The notes under the pieces: model-generated
Told to the model about the DNA's origin: nothing
The model's input: the letters and a program-made list of their open reading frames with translations, nothing else
The model's database searches: none
Translations under genes and position numbers: made by a program
Part shown: in pieces, positions 50,805 through 59,827 of the stretch
Numbering within the stretch: the stretch's first letter is position 1
How the letters are laid out: each line of letters begins with the position of its first letter
Assembly: GCF_014201315.1 (NCBI RefSeq)
Contig: NZ_JACHDY010000002.1
Span: forward strand, 124,001 to 188,000
Length of the DNA: 64,000 bases
Direction of reading: 5' to 3'
DNA from: Edaphobacter lichenicola
Lineage (GTDB): Bacteria > Acidobacteriota > Terriglobia > Terriglobales > Acidobacteriaceae

Positions 50805-52214
50805 TTACTTCACACGCGAAGGCAGATCGGCGATGTTATGCCCATCGTGATACACCGCAAAGATCCTCTGCGTGTTCCCGATATCAACCAGCGGATCAGC
50901 GTCGAGCACCAGCAGATCTGCACGCTTGCCAACCTCGATGGTTCCGCGATCCGCCGCATGCAGAAGCTTCGCATTCTCCCCCGTAGCCGCAGTTATCGCC
51001 TGCATGGGAGTAAGCCCCGCCCTCACCATCAAGGCAAGCTCATGATGCTCTGCAAACCCTGGAATGCGCCCTGGCAGCGCGCCCGAGTCGGTTCCAAACC
51101 CAACGTTCACACCAGCATCAAACAGCTTCTTCAAATTCTGCTGCCCCACTTCGAAGTCTCTTTTGTGCTGCGTCGTCTGCGGATCCTGCATGATCTTCTC
51201 CGCGTATCCAGCCGCGTCAAACTTCGCCATCAGCTTCGAACCCGCGGCCTGCTGAAAGAAAGCCGTCTTCATAAAGTCAGGATCCTCCGCATAGATGTAA
51301 GCCGACTCATCCACCGTAAACGTCGGAACATACCAGACATGGTGCTGCTTCATCGACCGCACAAACGCATCATCCACCACCTGGTCCCGAACCGAATGCG
51401 CCAGCACATCCACGCCATCCGCCACAAGTTGCTTCGCATCCTCCAGCGCATACTCATGCGCGGCCACACGCACATGCCGTTTATGCGCCTCGTCAATCAC
51501 GGCCTTGTAGATCTCCGGCGTCATCTCCGGTGCCCTGCCATGCAGCTTGTCCACCCAGATCTTGATGATGTCCACACGCTCCGCCGCCATTTCATCGACA
51601 GCTCGCCTCGCCTCCTTCTCCGTTGCCGGACGATAGATCTGATCCGCCGCAGCAGGCAGCGGAGGCGCGCCATCCGGCACTCCAATCCCCCTCCCCGCAG
51701 TAAAGATCGAAGCACCGCCCAACCGTCCCGCCTGTTGTTCATCCCGCAACACAAACACCAGATCGCGATTCAAGCCCAGCGACAGGATCGTAGTCACACC
51801 ATATCGCTCATACTGCTTCAGCTGCGCCGTCACATTCTCCCGCGTGTACCCGGTCGCAGAAGACTCCGCATCCTCCACCAGCAAACCCAGGTGCGAGTGC
51901 GCGCTGATCAACCCCGGCATCACGGTCTTTCCCGTCAGATCCCGAACCTGCGCTCCCGCCGGCGCAGCCATCTCCACTCCACCAACCTGCTCAATCTTTC
52001 CATTCCGCAACAACAACGAAACATGCTCCCGCGGCGGCGCACCCGTCCCGTCAATCACCCGTGCATTCCGCAGCACAACCACCTCCTGCGCAGGGGACTG
52101 CCTCCCGGGCACGTTCGCCGCGGCTCCCTGTTGCGCAAGCGCAACAGAACTGCAAAGCGCAACAGGACTGCCAAGAGAGAAAATAATCAGAGCCATCTTC
52201 AATCGCAGAGCCAT
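50805..52214 (-). CDS. Secreted metal-dependent amidohydrolase
   Basis: Exported member of the amidohydrolase (imidazolonepropionase-like) superfamily, 469 residues. Signal peptide MALRLKMALIIFSLGSPVAL ends near an ALAQ site. The beta-sandwich starts VVVLRNARVIDGTGAPP, and the metal motif HxH is ISAHSHLGL near residue 105. Further ligands are the histidines in HVRVAAHEYA and DVLAHSVRD and the late Asp in GFGTDSGAL. The substrate is probably a cyclic amide or dipeptide but is not predictable. No operon partner is close; the nearest gene upstream is 72 bases away. Confidence 0.9.
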   Translation of the reverse strand: MALRLKMALIIFSLGSPVALCSSVALAQQGAAANVPGRQSPAQEVVVLRNARVIDGTGAPPREHVSLLLRNGKIEQVGGVEMAAPAGAQVRDLTGKTVMPGLISAHSHLGLLVEDAESSATGYTRENVTAQLKQYERYGVTTILSLGLNRDLVFVLRDEQQAGRLGGASIFTAGRGIGVPDGAPPLPAAADQIYRPATEKEARRAVDEMAAERVDIIKIWVDKLHGRAPEMTPEIYKAVIDEAHKRHVRVAAHEYALEDAKQLVADGVDVLAHSVRDQVVDDAFVRSMKQHHVWYVPTFTVDESAYIYAEDPDFMKTAFFQQAAGSKLMAKFDAAGYAEKIMQDPQTTQHKRDFEVGQQNLKKLFDAGVNVGFGTDSGALPGRIPGFAEHHELALMVRAGLTPMQAITAATGENAKLLHAADRGTIEVGKRADLLVLDADPLVDIGNTQRIFAVYHDGHNIADLPSRVK

Positions 52215-52286
52215 AGTAGCTTCTTAGATGCAAACATCACATCAAGAGTCCGCAATCATCAAAGCAACATTCTGCCCGTAACCCCA

Positions 52287-52871
52287 TCACCGCCGCAGAT
52301 CCAGCTCCCGTCGCTCTCGCCAGAGCCTATACAGACCCCAGGTTGCCACCGAGCAGTTATCCACGATCGTGCCATGGAGAATCATCGCCTCCAACTCCAA
52401 CACGCTCACCCGCTTCACCACCAGATCGCTCTCCTCCGCATCTGGGTCTGGCTTCCCCATCGTCAACCCCTCAGCCAGAAACACATGCTGCATCTGATTC
52501 ATCACTCCATACGCGATCTGCAGCGTCGACAGGAGCGTCATACGCTCCGCCGTCAACCCGGTCTCCTCCAGCAACTCTCCCCGCGCCAACTCCTCCGGCA
52601 CCACCTCGGCCAACTCCCACCCGCCCTGCGGAAACTCCCAGTGCCGCGCCCCCACCGTGTACCGGAACTGCTCAATCAGATAAACAAACTCGCCCTCCGC
52701 TCCCACCTCCAGCGGAATCACAATGCAAGCGGGATCCTTGTCGACGACCCCATAGATCCCACGCTTGCCATTCGCCCGTTCGATCACATCTTCGCGCACC
52801 CTGGTCCACGGATTCCGATAGACCTCCCGGCTGCTAATCGTCTTTATCGCCACGACACCCCCGTCCACCAC
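52287..52871 (-). CDS. Nudix hydrolase, ADP-ribose pyrophosphatase-like
   Basis: A 194-residue Nudix protein of the ADP-ribose/ADP-sugar pyrophosphatase type, with N-terminal VVDKDPACIVIPLEV and the dimer strand VYLIEQFRYTVGARHWEFPQGG. The Nudix box is slightly deviant: GGWELAE-VVPEELAR-GELLEETGL, where eight residues instead of seven precede the helix and Arg is replaced by Gly; the metal-binding EExG part is intact. GTG start, three bases after the CocE-like gene stop. It is thus the last gene of the CDGSH / phosphatase / CocE-like / Nudix run. Confidence 0.88.
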   Translation of the reverse strand: MVDGGVVAIKTISSREVYRNPWTRVREDVIERANGKRGIYGVVDKDPACIVIPLEVGAEGEFVYLIEQFRYTVGARHWEFPQGGWELAEVVPEELARGELLEETGLTAERMTLLSTLQIAYGVMNQMQHVFLAEGLTMGKPDPDAEESDLVVKRVSVLELEAMILHGTIVDNCSVATWGLYRLWRERRELDLRR

Positions 52872-52874
52872 GAC

Positions 52875-55052
52875 TCAATCCCCGTCAGGAACCGAAAACT
52901 CCAGATGCGACGGATACTCCTCCGATCCGTAAATCGTCACCGTCTGCCCCCGATACGCGCTCGCCGGAGCCGTCATGATATTCGGCACAAACGTCTGCGG
53001 GTTCCGATCGTACAGAGGAAACCAGCTCGACTGCACCTCCACCATCATCTTGTGCCCCTTCAGAAAAGTATGATCCGCACCATGCAGACTCCACTTGTAC
53101 TCAGTCACCTTCCCCGGCGTCAAAGCCTCGGGCGTCTCAAAGCTCTTCTGATACCGCCCGCGAAAGATCTCATCCACAATCATCAGCTGATATCCCGCCA
53201 TCGGAGCCGGCGCATCCTCCGGATAAACATCGATCAGCTTCACCACAAAATCGCCATCCGTTCCTGTCGTCGAAGCAAACAGATCCGCAATGACATCTCC
53301 CGTCACAGTGACATCCTTCTCCAACACCGGCGATGAAAAATTCGCCAAATCCTTCCGCCCGCTCACAAATCTCTGATCCTCCACCAGCCACGTCCGCCAC
53401 TTCGACCCATCTCCATACGTCGACTGAATCGGTCGATTCCGATACGGCACAGGATTCGCCGGATCTGCGCTGTAGCTAACCGCAGCCTTCCCATCTCCCG
53501 CAGCCGCAGGCGCGTTCCTCGACAACGCGCCATCAGCATTCAAAAATAGCTCCGCCTCCTTGAACCCCTGCTTCGGAGGCCACGCCTCATACCGCTCCCA
53601 CTTATTGACACCAGTCCTGAAGCTGGCCACGCCGGTCAGGTCGAACCCAGCGCGCCCCTTCAGATACTTCTCAAAGAAAGGAGCCTCCATCGTCTTCCTG
53701 TACTGATCCCCAGTCGCCGCGCCCAAATCGAGCACCCCAAGATGCCGCGTCGTCGGCCCCCACCCACCATGGTTCCACGGCCCCAACACCATGAACACCT
53801 CACCGGTCGTATCATGCGGCTTCAACGCGGCGTACTCCGCCTGCGTCCCCCACATATCCTCCTGGTCCCACCAACCTCCCACCTCAAGCGTCGGCACCTC
53901 CACCTTCGTCAGATGCTTCTCCACCGCCATGTCCTGCCAGAACTTCGTATAAGCAGGCTGCGTCAGAAATATCTTTGCCGTCGGCAGGTTCTCCATCTTC
54001 GCCGCATCCGCAGCCCCCGCGAAGTTCCCATTGCGCAAAAAGAAATCGTAGGTGTCTTCCTTGCTCTCAACCCGTGCATCCGTCTTTTGTGCCTCTAACT
54101 GTTGCACATAGTCGAAGCCATACGTCTCGCGAAACGCCCCGTTATGAAAAAAATCGTCTCCCATCCAAACATTCGTCATCGGAGCCTGCGGAGAGATCGC
54201 CTTCACTGCCGGGTGCGCCTCGATCCCCGCCGACATCGCCAGAAATCCCGGATACGACACTCCCAGTACTCCCACCTTGCCGTTATTATTCGGCACACCC
54301 TTCAGCAGCCAGTCGATCGTGTCGCGCGTATCGGTCGTCTCATCCACATCGCTCTTCGTCGTATGCGCAACGATCGCGCGGTTCATTACAAACTTCCCCT
54401 CCGACTCGTACCGTCCGCGAATATCGCCAAACACAAAGATGTATCCGCTCGCCGCCAGCTCCGGCTTGCTGCCATTCACTGCAGCCGACGACGCCCACGA
54501 AGTCCCATACGGCGTCCTCTGCATCAAAAACGGTAACGCCTCCCCGTTCGTCTCCGACCCCGCCGGCCGCAGAATCACCACATGCAGGTTCACTCCATCC
54601 CGCATCGGAATCATCGCCTCACTGCGCGTGTACTCCCGGAAATGATTCAACCGCATCCCCGCCTGGCTGAAGCGCTCTTCCTTCGTCTCAACGCCTCGCT
54701 CCCCACGTTCGCCAAACGTGCTGGTCAAACCAGACACCTTACCCGTCGCACTCCGCGCAAACACAACCCGCAGCCCACGCGCATAGAAATGATCGGCCGA
54801 CTCAGCCTGCAGCTCCAATCGCGCCCGCCGTTCGCCTTCGATGTAGAGTTTGTCGCCCTCGCGATACACCGAGCTCACCACATCGGGTTCCACCTCATTC
54901 CGATACTGCCCCACATACGCGTCCAGCGCGCCCACCGGCAGCGTAATCGCAGAATGCTTCTCCGCGGTCTGCGCCTCCTGCGCCCCCACCACAGCCACCG
55001 AAGCCATCAACCATCCGCAAAGAACCAAAGCACAGCAGCCGCGAATCTTCAT
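52875..55052 (-). CDS. Secreted CocE/NonD-family (S15) serine hydrolase
   Basis: Exported hydrolase of the X-Pro dipeptidyl-peptidase/cocaine-esterase group, 725 residues from the ATG at 55052. After the signal peptide (CCALVLCGWLMASVAVVGAQ) comes a 90-residue domain with DAYVGQYRNE, of the DUF3471 type. The alpha/beta-hydrolase domain begins MIPMRDGVNLHVVILRP and shows the nucleophile motif GVSYPGFLAM and the His motif LGPWNHGGWGP. The C-terminal jelly-roll domain follows (VTGDVIADLFASTTG). The ATG at 55052 lies nine bases after GAGGG; a TTG at 55061 is too close to that site. Natural substrate is unknown. Confidence 0.92.
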   Translation of the reverse strand: MKIRGCCALVLCGWLMASVAVVGAQEAQTAEKHSAITLPVGALDAYVGQYRNEVEPDVVSSVYREGDKLYIEGERRARLELQAESADHFYARGLRVVFARSATGKVSGLTSTFGERGERGVETKEERFSQAGMRLNHFREYTRSEAMIPMRDGVNLHVVILRPAGSETNGEALPFLMQRTPYGTSWASSAAVNGSKPELAASGYIFVFGDIRGRYESEGKFVMNRAIVAHTTKSDVDETTDTRDTIDWLLKGVPNNNGKVGVLGVSYPGFLAMSAGIEAHPAVKAISPQAPMTNVWMGDDFFHNGAFRETYGFDYVQQLEAQKTDARVESKEDTYDFFLRNGNFAGAADAAKMENLPTAKIFLTQPAYTKFWQDMAVEKHLTKVEVPTLEVGGWWDQEDMWGTQAEYAALKPHDTTGEVFMVLGPWNHGGWGPTTRHLGVLDLGAATGDQYRKTMEAPFFEKYLKGRAGFDLTGVASFRTGVNKWERYEAWPPKQGFKEAELFLNADGALSRNAPAAAGDGKAAVSYSADPANPVPYRNRPIQSTYGDGSKWRTWLVEDQRFVSGRKDLANFSSPVLEKDVTVTGDVIADLFASTTGTDGDFVVKLIDVYPEDAPAPMAGYQLMIVDEIFRGRYQKSFETPEALTPGKVTEYKWSLHGADHTFLKGHKMMVEVQSSWFPLYDRNPQTFVPNIMTAPASAYRGQTVTIYGSEEYPSHLEFSVPDGD

Positions 55053-55093
55053 CAAGCTCAACCCTCAAAGTGAAATCACGTTCGAGCACCCTG

Positions 55094-55425
55094 TCACCCG
55101 CGTAAGTATCGAAGTACCCTCTTCCGAAGTATCTCGACGAGTTCAGGCTGCATATACGAGTAAATATCTGGATATTCAAACAAACAATCTTCTTGTCCTT
55201 CAAGACGGAAGCAAAATGAGCGTGCAGGTGTCGCCGTTGTCTTTGTTCCATCACAAACACTCTATCGGCCCACTGCAGCAAATCCGCGCTCACAGGACAC
55301 TCTGCTTCGACGCTGGTGCCGGCAGAGCTGACCTCGATCCCATCCATCCCGGCAAAGATCTCCTCCGCCGTTGGACTTCGGCGGCGATTCTTTCCGCACA
55401 CGAACAGGATCGTGGTCAATCTCAC
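55094..55425 (-). pseudogene. Low-molecular-weight tyrosine phosphatase-like gene with a frameshift
   Basis: Encodes a COG4551-type protein phosphatase of about 110 residues. The N-terminal part has TTILFVCGKNRRRSPTAEEI, including the C-x5-R-S loop, then SSAGTSVEAE and WADRVFVMEQRQRRHL. After KKIVCLNI the frame breaks near 55170; the expected ending DIYSYMQPELVEILRKRVLR and stop at 55094 continue in another frame, as if one C was lost in the ATCCCAGAT-like region. Without correction a 189-residue nonsense extension into the CocE-like gene results. Start GTG 55425 or TTG 55419. The catalytic part is intact. Confidence 0.85.
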
Positions 55426-55430
55426 TCTTA

Positions 55431-55655
55431 CTAGGTCAGAACTGCTCCAGGACCAGCCGCGCACTGAAAGCCCACTCGATTATGCGATCCATCACAAAAC
55501 GGCCGCTTCTCACTAGCTCCGCAGCGGCAAAGCGAGATCGCCGGCTTCCCGGTCAGATCCCACTCCTTGCCATCTGCATCCTTCAAAACAATATGTCCTT
55601 CAACCCGCAGCGGACCATTGGGCCGAACCGTAATCTTTACCGCTTCTTCTGACAT
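55431..55655 (-). CDS. CDGSH iron-sulfur domain protein
   Basis: Small 74-residue protein with the complete three-Cys, one-His cluster motif CRCGASEKRPFCDGSH, which holds a labile 2Fe-2S cluster in the CDGSH/mitoNEET family. The N-terminal part (KITVRPNGPLRVEGHIVLKD) is the beta strand region common in bacterial single-motif members. Its stop is only about six bases from the phosphatase start, so the two are in one operon. The bacterial function is unproven; electron or cluster transfer is likely. Confidence 0.93.
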   Translation of the reverse strand: MSEEAVKITVRPNGPLRVEGHIVLKDADGKEWDLTGKPAISLCRCGASEKRPFCDGSHNRVGFQCAAGPGAVLT

Positions 55656-55863
55656 CGTTCGTTACTCTCTCTCTTACAAAGGATGCGTTCAGCATAGCAA
55701 AATCGCGGCAGCCGCATCACCCAGCCAGGAAGAGGCCATGGCCCTACAGCGAAAGAACATCTCTGCTCCTCCCAATCATCGGTAGTGGGTCAATTTGAAC
55801 TCTGTGGCAACCAAAGTTACCTATAACCCCGTTTCAGGGAACGTGCAGAGCAATTGTCCCTAT

Positions 55864-56631
55864 TCACTGGTTCAGAAGAACCCAATAGCCTGGGTTGTTC
55901 TGGACGGTATTGTGCCCAACTTTGGGCACGACAACATAAGAAACAATGCCCTCTCGAAATCGTGTGCGCAGGCGCTCGGAGCTGGAGCGTGGAATTACCT
56001 CGTCGTCTTCTGCGACGATGATCCGAGTTGAAGCCGTCACCTGAGGCGCGTATCTCCACGATTCAAACTTATCGCGCAATAGCCAGCGTACTGGCACGAA
56101 AGGATACTGCTCCTCGGCGGCGTCCCCGAGACTGTCGAAGGGTGTGACCAGGATAAAGCGCGCGAGGGGCCTCTGACTGGCTATCCAGACGGCGACGCCG
56201 GACCCAAGGCTTCGCCCGATAACTACGATGTTTGGATGCTCGGCATGCACTCGGTCAAATAGCGCCAGCGAGTCGGCGAAGACGGCCTGCTGTGACGGAC
56301 TGCCGGAGCTTCCGCCGTAGCCCGGGTAGTGAAGTGCATAAATGGCTCTGCCAGGAAACGCATCGATAATATCCGTAATATCCAACGAAACATCTTCCGC
56401 ATTCCCTCCAAAATAGATGAGCGCAGCGGACCCAGCGTGGGGATGGGTGGACACTTGGACTGTCGCAGTTCCGACCTGAAGGGTCATTAAGGTGCTCGCT
56501 TCGCGATTGGACCTTGGTTGCGGATAGTAGATCAGCGAACGCTGAAATGCGAACAATGCCCCGCAGACCAGCGCATATAGGACTACCACGATTTCGGCCG
56601 TGATGGTGAATACCCGTCGCGCGGATCGCAT
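55864..56631 (-). CDS. Membrane-anchored alpha/beta hydrolase
   Basis: A 255-residue hydrolase of the BEM46/S33 type. N-terminal segment VFTITAEIVVVLYALVCGALF is a membrane anchor, followed by QRSLIYYPQPRS, which is characteristic of the group. The nucleophile elbow is GRSLGSG, the acid is in AEDDEVIP and the histidine in VGHNTVQ. The oxyanion region ALIYFGGNAED is also present. GAGGA lies before the ATG. Substrate is unknown; these proteins are generally esterases or thioesterases at the inner face of the envelope. Confidence 0.9.
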   Translation of the reverse strand: MRSARRVFTITAEIVVVLYALVCGALFAFQRSLIYYPQPRSNREASTLMTLQVGTATVQVSTHPHAGSAALIYFGGNAEDVSLDITDIIDAFPGRAIYALHYPGYGGSSGSPSQQAVFADSLALFDRVHAEHPNIVVIGRSLGSGVAVWIASQRPLARFILVTPFDSLGDAAEEQYPFVPVRWLLRDKFESWRYAPQVTASTRIIVAEDDEVIPRSSSERLRTRFREGIVSYVVVPKVGHNTVQNNPGYWVLLNQ

Positions 56632-56708
56632 CGGCTTCCTCTATTCGTAAAAGCTGCTCAGTCAGGAATTCGATCTCTACTCAAAGACAAGGCCTCTTAG
56701 CCTCTCAA

Positions 56709-56969
56709 TCACACAACATCAACTTCCATCTCATCCACATAACACCAGCCCCAGCTCTCGCCCGGCTCAATCGACCGCATAATCGCATGTTGAGTCGTAT
56801 GAAAATGCTTGGTCGCGTGCTTGTGCAAAGACGAATCACAGCACCCCACATGCCCACACTCCAGACACATCCGCAGATGCACCCAGCTACTGCCAATCTT
56901 CAAACACTCTTCGCAGCCTTTAGCTGACGGCTTTACCTTACGAATCTGATTCAGATGAGTACATTCCAT
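56709..56969 (-). CDS. UBP-type zinc-finger protein
   Basis: An 86-residue protein made of one zf-UBP domain, the ubiquitin-binding-type zinc finger that bacteria also carry in stand-alone form. Zinc ligands are visible in MECTHLNQI, GCEECLKIG, LRMCLECGHVGCCDSS and HKHATKHFHTTQHAIM. The fold seems complete, including the C-terminal GESWGWCYVDE. The bacterial role is unknown. It ends about 80 bases after the alpha/beta hydrolase start, in the same direction. Confidence 0.9.
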   Translation of the reverse strand: MECTHLNQIRKVKPSAKGCEECLKIGSSWVHLRMCLECGHVGCCDSSLHKHATKHFHTTQHAIMRSIEPGESWGWCYVDEMEVDVV

Positions 56970-57020
56970 TCGCGCACCTGCCTTCGCCTGATTCTATCTC
57001 TAAGAGGCTGCATAGAAACC

Positions 57021-57253
57021 GTCCTGCCGGACAGGCCTCCTGCGCGGAGGGCGGTCACTTCGTGACACGTATACTGGTCGTGTCACCTCATCAACAAGGG
57101 TCCTCCCGTTGGTCGGAGGAGAAGTTGATTCCGACCAACGGGAGGAACGGGCGAAGCTTTAAAAAGGCGTGCGAACGCCCGCCCGAACCGGGGTCCCCAC
57201 AAACAGGTCTTCGTTTGTGGGGTGGCCTAGCGTAGTGGGCCGTCCGGCAGGAC
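57021..57253. repeat. R4 composite hairpin element, inverted pair, copy 3
   Basis: Two inverted R4 units bounded by GTCCTGCCGGAC and CCGTCCGGCAGGAC. The right unit contains extra hairpins: GGCGT-GCGA-ACGCC and a long stem CCCCACAAAC / GTTTGTGGGG around AGGTCTTC. It fills the spacer between the zf-UBP gene and the NtrC-type regulator gene. Confidence 0.9.
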
Positions 57254-57260
57254 CAGTCTT

Positions 57261-58877
57261 CTAATCCCCCATCCCTTCGGTAATCCCATACTCCTTCAGC
57301 TTCCGGTAAAGCGTCGTCTTACCGATCCCAAGCAGCTTCGCCGCCATCAGCTTATCGCCCTTCAACTGCCGAATCGTCCCCAGGATGGCCTGCCTCTCCA
57401 TCTCGGCAATCGACACAATCCCGTCCTGCGAAGAGCCCATCGCCTCACTCCGCATGGGCTCATCTTCCTCCGTCGCGTGGATCGCCGGTCCCTGCTGCAT
57501 ACGAAAGTTCTGCAGCTGTGTCGGCAGATCGCCCAGATGCAGCACCGGGCCCGACGACAGCGCGCACGCCCGCTCTATCGCATTCTCAAGCTCCCGCACA
57601 TTGCCCGGCCAGTCATACTCCGCAATCGTTCGCAGCATCGAGTCCGAGAAACTTCGCACCACCCCCGTCTCCTTCTCCATCTGCTTCAAAAAGTGCGTCG
57701 CCAGGACAGCAATATCGTCTCGCCGATCCCGCAGCGGAGGAATCCGCAGATTCACCACGTTCAACCGAAAGTAGAGATCCTTGCGAAACCTCCCCTGCTC
57801 CACCATCGTCGCCAGATCACGATTGGTCGCCGCCAGCACCCGAGCCGAGATCGGCCTCGCCTGCGTCGCCCCTACAGGCCGAACCTCCTTCTCCTGCAGC
57901 GCCCGCAACAGCTTCGCCTGCAGATCCAGCGGCAGTTCACCAATTTCGTCCAGAAACACCGTCCCGCCCTCGGCAGAGGCCAGCAGCCCCTCCTTCGCGC
58001 GATCCGCCCCGGTAAACGCTCCCTTCACATGCCCGAACAACTCGCTCTCAATCAGCGTAGGCACCAGCGACCCGCAGTCCACCGGCACAAACGGCTTCGC
58101 CGCATTCGGCCCATTGAAGTGAATCGACCGTGCCACCAGCTCCTTGCCCGTCCCACTCTCACCCAGGATCAGAACGGGATGCGTCGAATAAGCCACCTTC
58201 GACAAGATCCGATACAGCTTCTCCATCTCCGGCGACCGGCCCACCAGCCCGCCCATTCCCTGCTGCGTCCTCAGCCTCTCGCGCAGCTGCCGGCTCTGCA
58301 CATCCATATGCAGCTGCTGCCCCGTGCGCTCGAGCACCGCGGTCAGCTCCTCCAGCGCAAACGGCTTGGTCAGATAATCTCCCGCACCAATCCGCATCGC
58401 CTCCACCGCAGAGGACACCGTAGCAAACGCCGTCATCACAATCACCGCCATGTCCGGATGCAGTGCCTTCACCTGCTCCAGCAACGGCAGCCCGCCACCA
58501 CCCGGCAACTTCAGATCCAGCAGCAACAGATCTATCCGCCTCTGCTTCAGGATCGCCCGCGCCGCCGTAGCGCTCTCCGCCCCGACTACCTCAAACCCCA
58601 TCCCCGCAGCAATCTGGCAGCAAGCCTTCCGCACCGCCTCATCATCATCGACCACCAGCACATGCAGCAGCCCCAGATGTTCTGCAGAGCTCACCGCATG
58701 GGCTCTCGCATCCGGCGCAGAGACCGGCGACACGCCCACCAGCACTCCTGACGGCGAATCCGCGCCTCCGTCATCTCTCATTCGCTCGCCATTCGTTCTC
58801 TCGCTCAACATCGAAACACCTCCACTGACTCCGGCTCCCGCCGTCTCGAAACCTGTCGTCCTCAACATGCGATCCAT
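57261..58877 (-). CDS. NtrC-family sigma-54-dependent response regulator
   Basis: Cytoplasmic transcription activator of 538 residues. A 70-residue Ser/Gly-rich leader precedes the receiver domain (VLVVDDDEAVRK, phospho-acceptor Asp in DLLLLDLKLPGGGG, Lys in YLTKPF). The AAA+ domain has Walker A GESGTGKE, the sigma-54 loop GAFTGA and Walker B GGTVFLDEIGELP, and a Fis-type helix-turn-helix ends it (KLMAAKLLGIGKTTLYRKLKEY). GGAG seven bases before the ATG. Its start overlaps the kinase stop by 16 bases, so the pair is a two-component system with the kinase first. Target promoters were not found. Confidence 0.94.
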   Translation of the reverse strand: MDRMLRTTGFETAGAGVSGGVSMLSERTNGERMRDDGGADSPSGVLVGVSPVSAPDARAHAVSSAEHLGLLHVLVVDDDEAVRKACCQIAAGMGFEVVGAESATAARAILKQRRIDLLLLDLKLPGGGGLPLLEQVKALHPDMAVIVMTAFATVSSAVEAMRIGAGDYLTKPFALEELTAVLERTGQQLHMDVQSRQLRERLRTQQGMGGLVGRSPEMEKLYRILSKVAYSTHPVLILGESGTGKELVARSIHFNGPNAAKPFVPVDCGSLVPTLIESELFGHVKGAFTGADRAKEGLLASAEGGTVFLDEIGELPLDLQAKLLRALQEKEVRPVGATQARPISARVLAATNRDLATMVEQGRFRKDLYFRLNVVNLRIPPLRDRRDDIAVLATHFLKQMEKETGVVRSFSDSMLRTIAEYDWPGNVRELENAIERACALSSGPVLHLGDLPTQLQNFRMQQGPAIHATEEDEPMRSEAMGSSQDGIVSIAEMERQAILGTIRQLKGDKLMAAKLLGIGKTTLYRKLKEYGITEGMGD

Positions 58878-59827
58878 CCAGCCTCTCCCCGCACTACCGT
58901 CTTCACTCCCGAATCATTCATCCTTGTTCTCTCCATCTCCAGCCCTTCCATCTCAAACCTCTCCTGCTCGACCACAGCGTCCAACCGCTTCATCGCACTC
59001 CACTCCACCGAGATGCTCGTCCCCACCTCCGGCTGGCTCTCGATATCCAGAGCTCCACCCGAGATAGCCACCAGCTCCCGCACCACGCGAAAGCCCAGCC
59101 CCCGCCCGTTTGCAGAAGAGATCCCGCCGGTCTGCATCAACCGCCGCACCGCTGCCTTATCCATCCCGCAACCACGATCGCTTACCGTCATCACCACCCT
59201 GCGCCGCGGCTCCTCGCCCTCGTTCTCCGCCTGCTGCAGCACGCCCTCCACATGGATCGAGATCGCTCCCACCCACGGCGTCGCCTCCGCCGCATTCTTC
59301 ACCAGGTTCGTCAGAATTCGTTCCACCGACTCCACCGGCACCTTCACCGCCTGAAACGCACCCACGCCATAAGAGATCTCCACCGTCCGCCCGGCCACCC
59401 GGCTCAACAACCCTCTGCACCGATCCACCACATCCGGCAGCACGGCAAACTCACCCTGCACCTTCGTCGAGCGCCCCGCACGCGCGTGATTTACCAGCCG
59501 GTCAATCATCGCCCAGCTGCGATCGCTCAACATCCTCAGTTCGTTGGCATATTCCTTGTGCTCTTCATGCAGCACTCCGGGCAGCGCCAGCAGATCCGAA
59601 TAAAGACTCAGCGCCCCCAGCAGATTCCCCGCGTCATGCGCCAGTCCCGCGCCCTCCGCCACACCCACAATCGCCGCCATCTCCGCAGCAGGCGCATCCA
59701 CCGTCTTACGCACCGTTGGCATCGCCGACCCACCAAGACCCATCTGGCGTGTCACGTGGCGAAGCGCTGCAAACTTCCCTGAATAAATCTCTGGCCCCGA
59801 GGCAGTACTGCTCTGCATTGCCTGCAT
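58862..59827 (-). CDS. Soluble sensor histidine kinase (NtrB-like), partner of the NtrC regulator
   Basis: A 321-residue kinase with no membrane segment and no recognised sensor domain. The H box is GLAHDAGNLLGAL near residue 81, followed by a dimer helix, then the ATPase domain with N box LTNLVKNAAEAT, G1 box DRGCGMDKAA and G2 box NGRGLGFRVV. The first 60 residues are low-complexity and the last 35 carry Glu/Arg-rich sequence that overlaps the regulator frame. What it senses is unknown; a partner protein or intracellular ligand is likely. The exact start is uncertain (ATGs at 59827 and 59818). Confidence 0.92.
   Translation of the reverse strand: MQAMQSSTASGPEIYSGKFAALRHVTRQMGLGGSAMPTVRKTVDAPAAEMAAIVGVAEGAGLAHDAGNLLGALSLYSDLLALPGVLHEEHKEYANELRMLSDRSWAMIDRLVNHARAGRSTKVQGEFAVLPDVVDRCRGLLSRVAGRTVEISYGVGAFQAVKVPVESVERILTNLVKNAAEATPWVGAISIHVEGVLQQAENEGEEPRRRVVMTVSDRGCGMDKAAVRRLMQTGGISSANGRGLGFRVVRELVAISGGALDIESQPEVGTSISVEWSAMKRLDAVVEQERFEMEGLEMERTRMNDSGVKTVVRGEAGWIAC

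Noticed and set aside
50550..53336. 928-codon open frame on the plus strand
   Set aside because: Runs antisense across three genes (AsmA-like, amidohydrolase, Nudix) and is Arg/His/Leu-rich without motifs.
53742..54098. Plus-strand frame of 118 codons
   Set aside because: Antisense of the CocE-like gene with Arg/His-rich composition typical of shadows.
55795..56031. Plus-strand frame of 78 codons at the end of the alpha/beta hydrolase gene
   Set aside because: Mostly antisense to the hydrolase C-terminus and without a ribosome site or motif.
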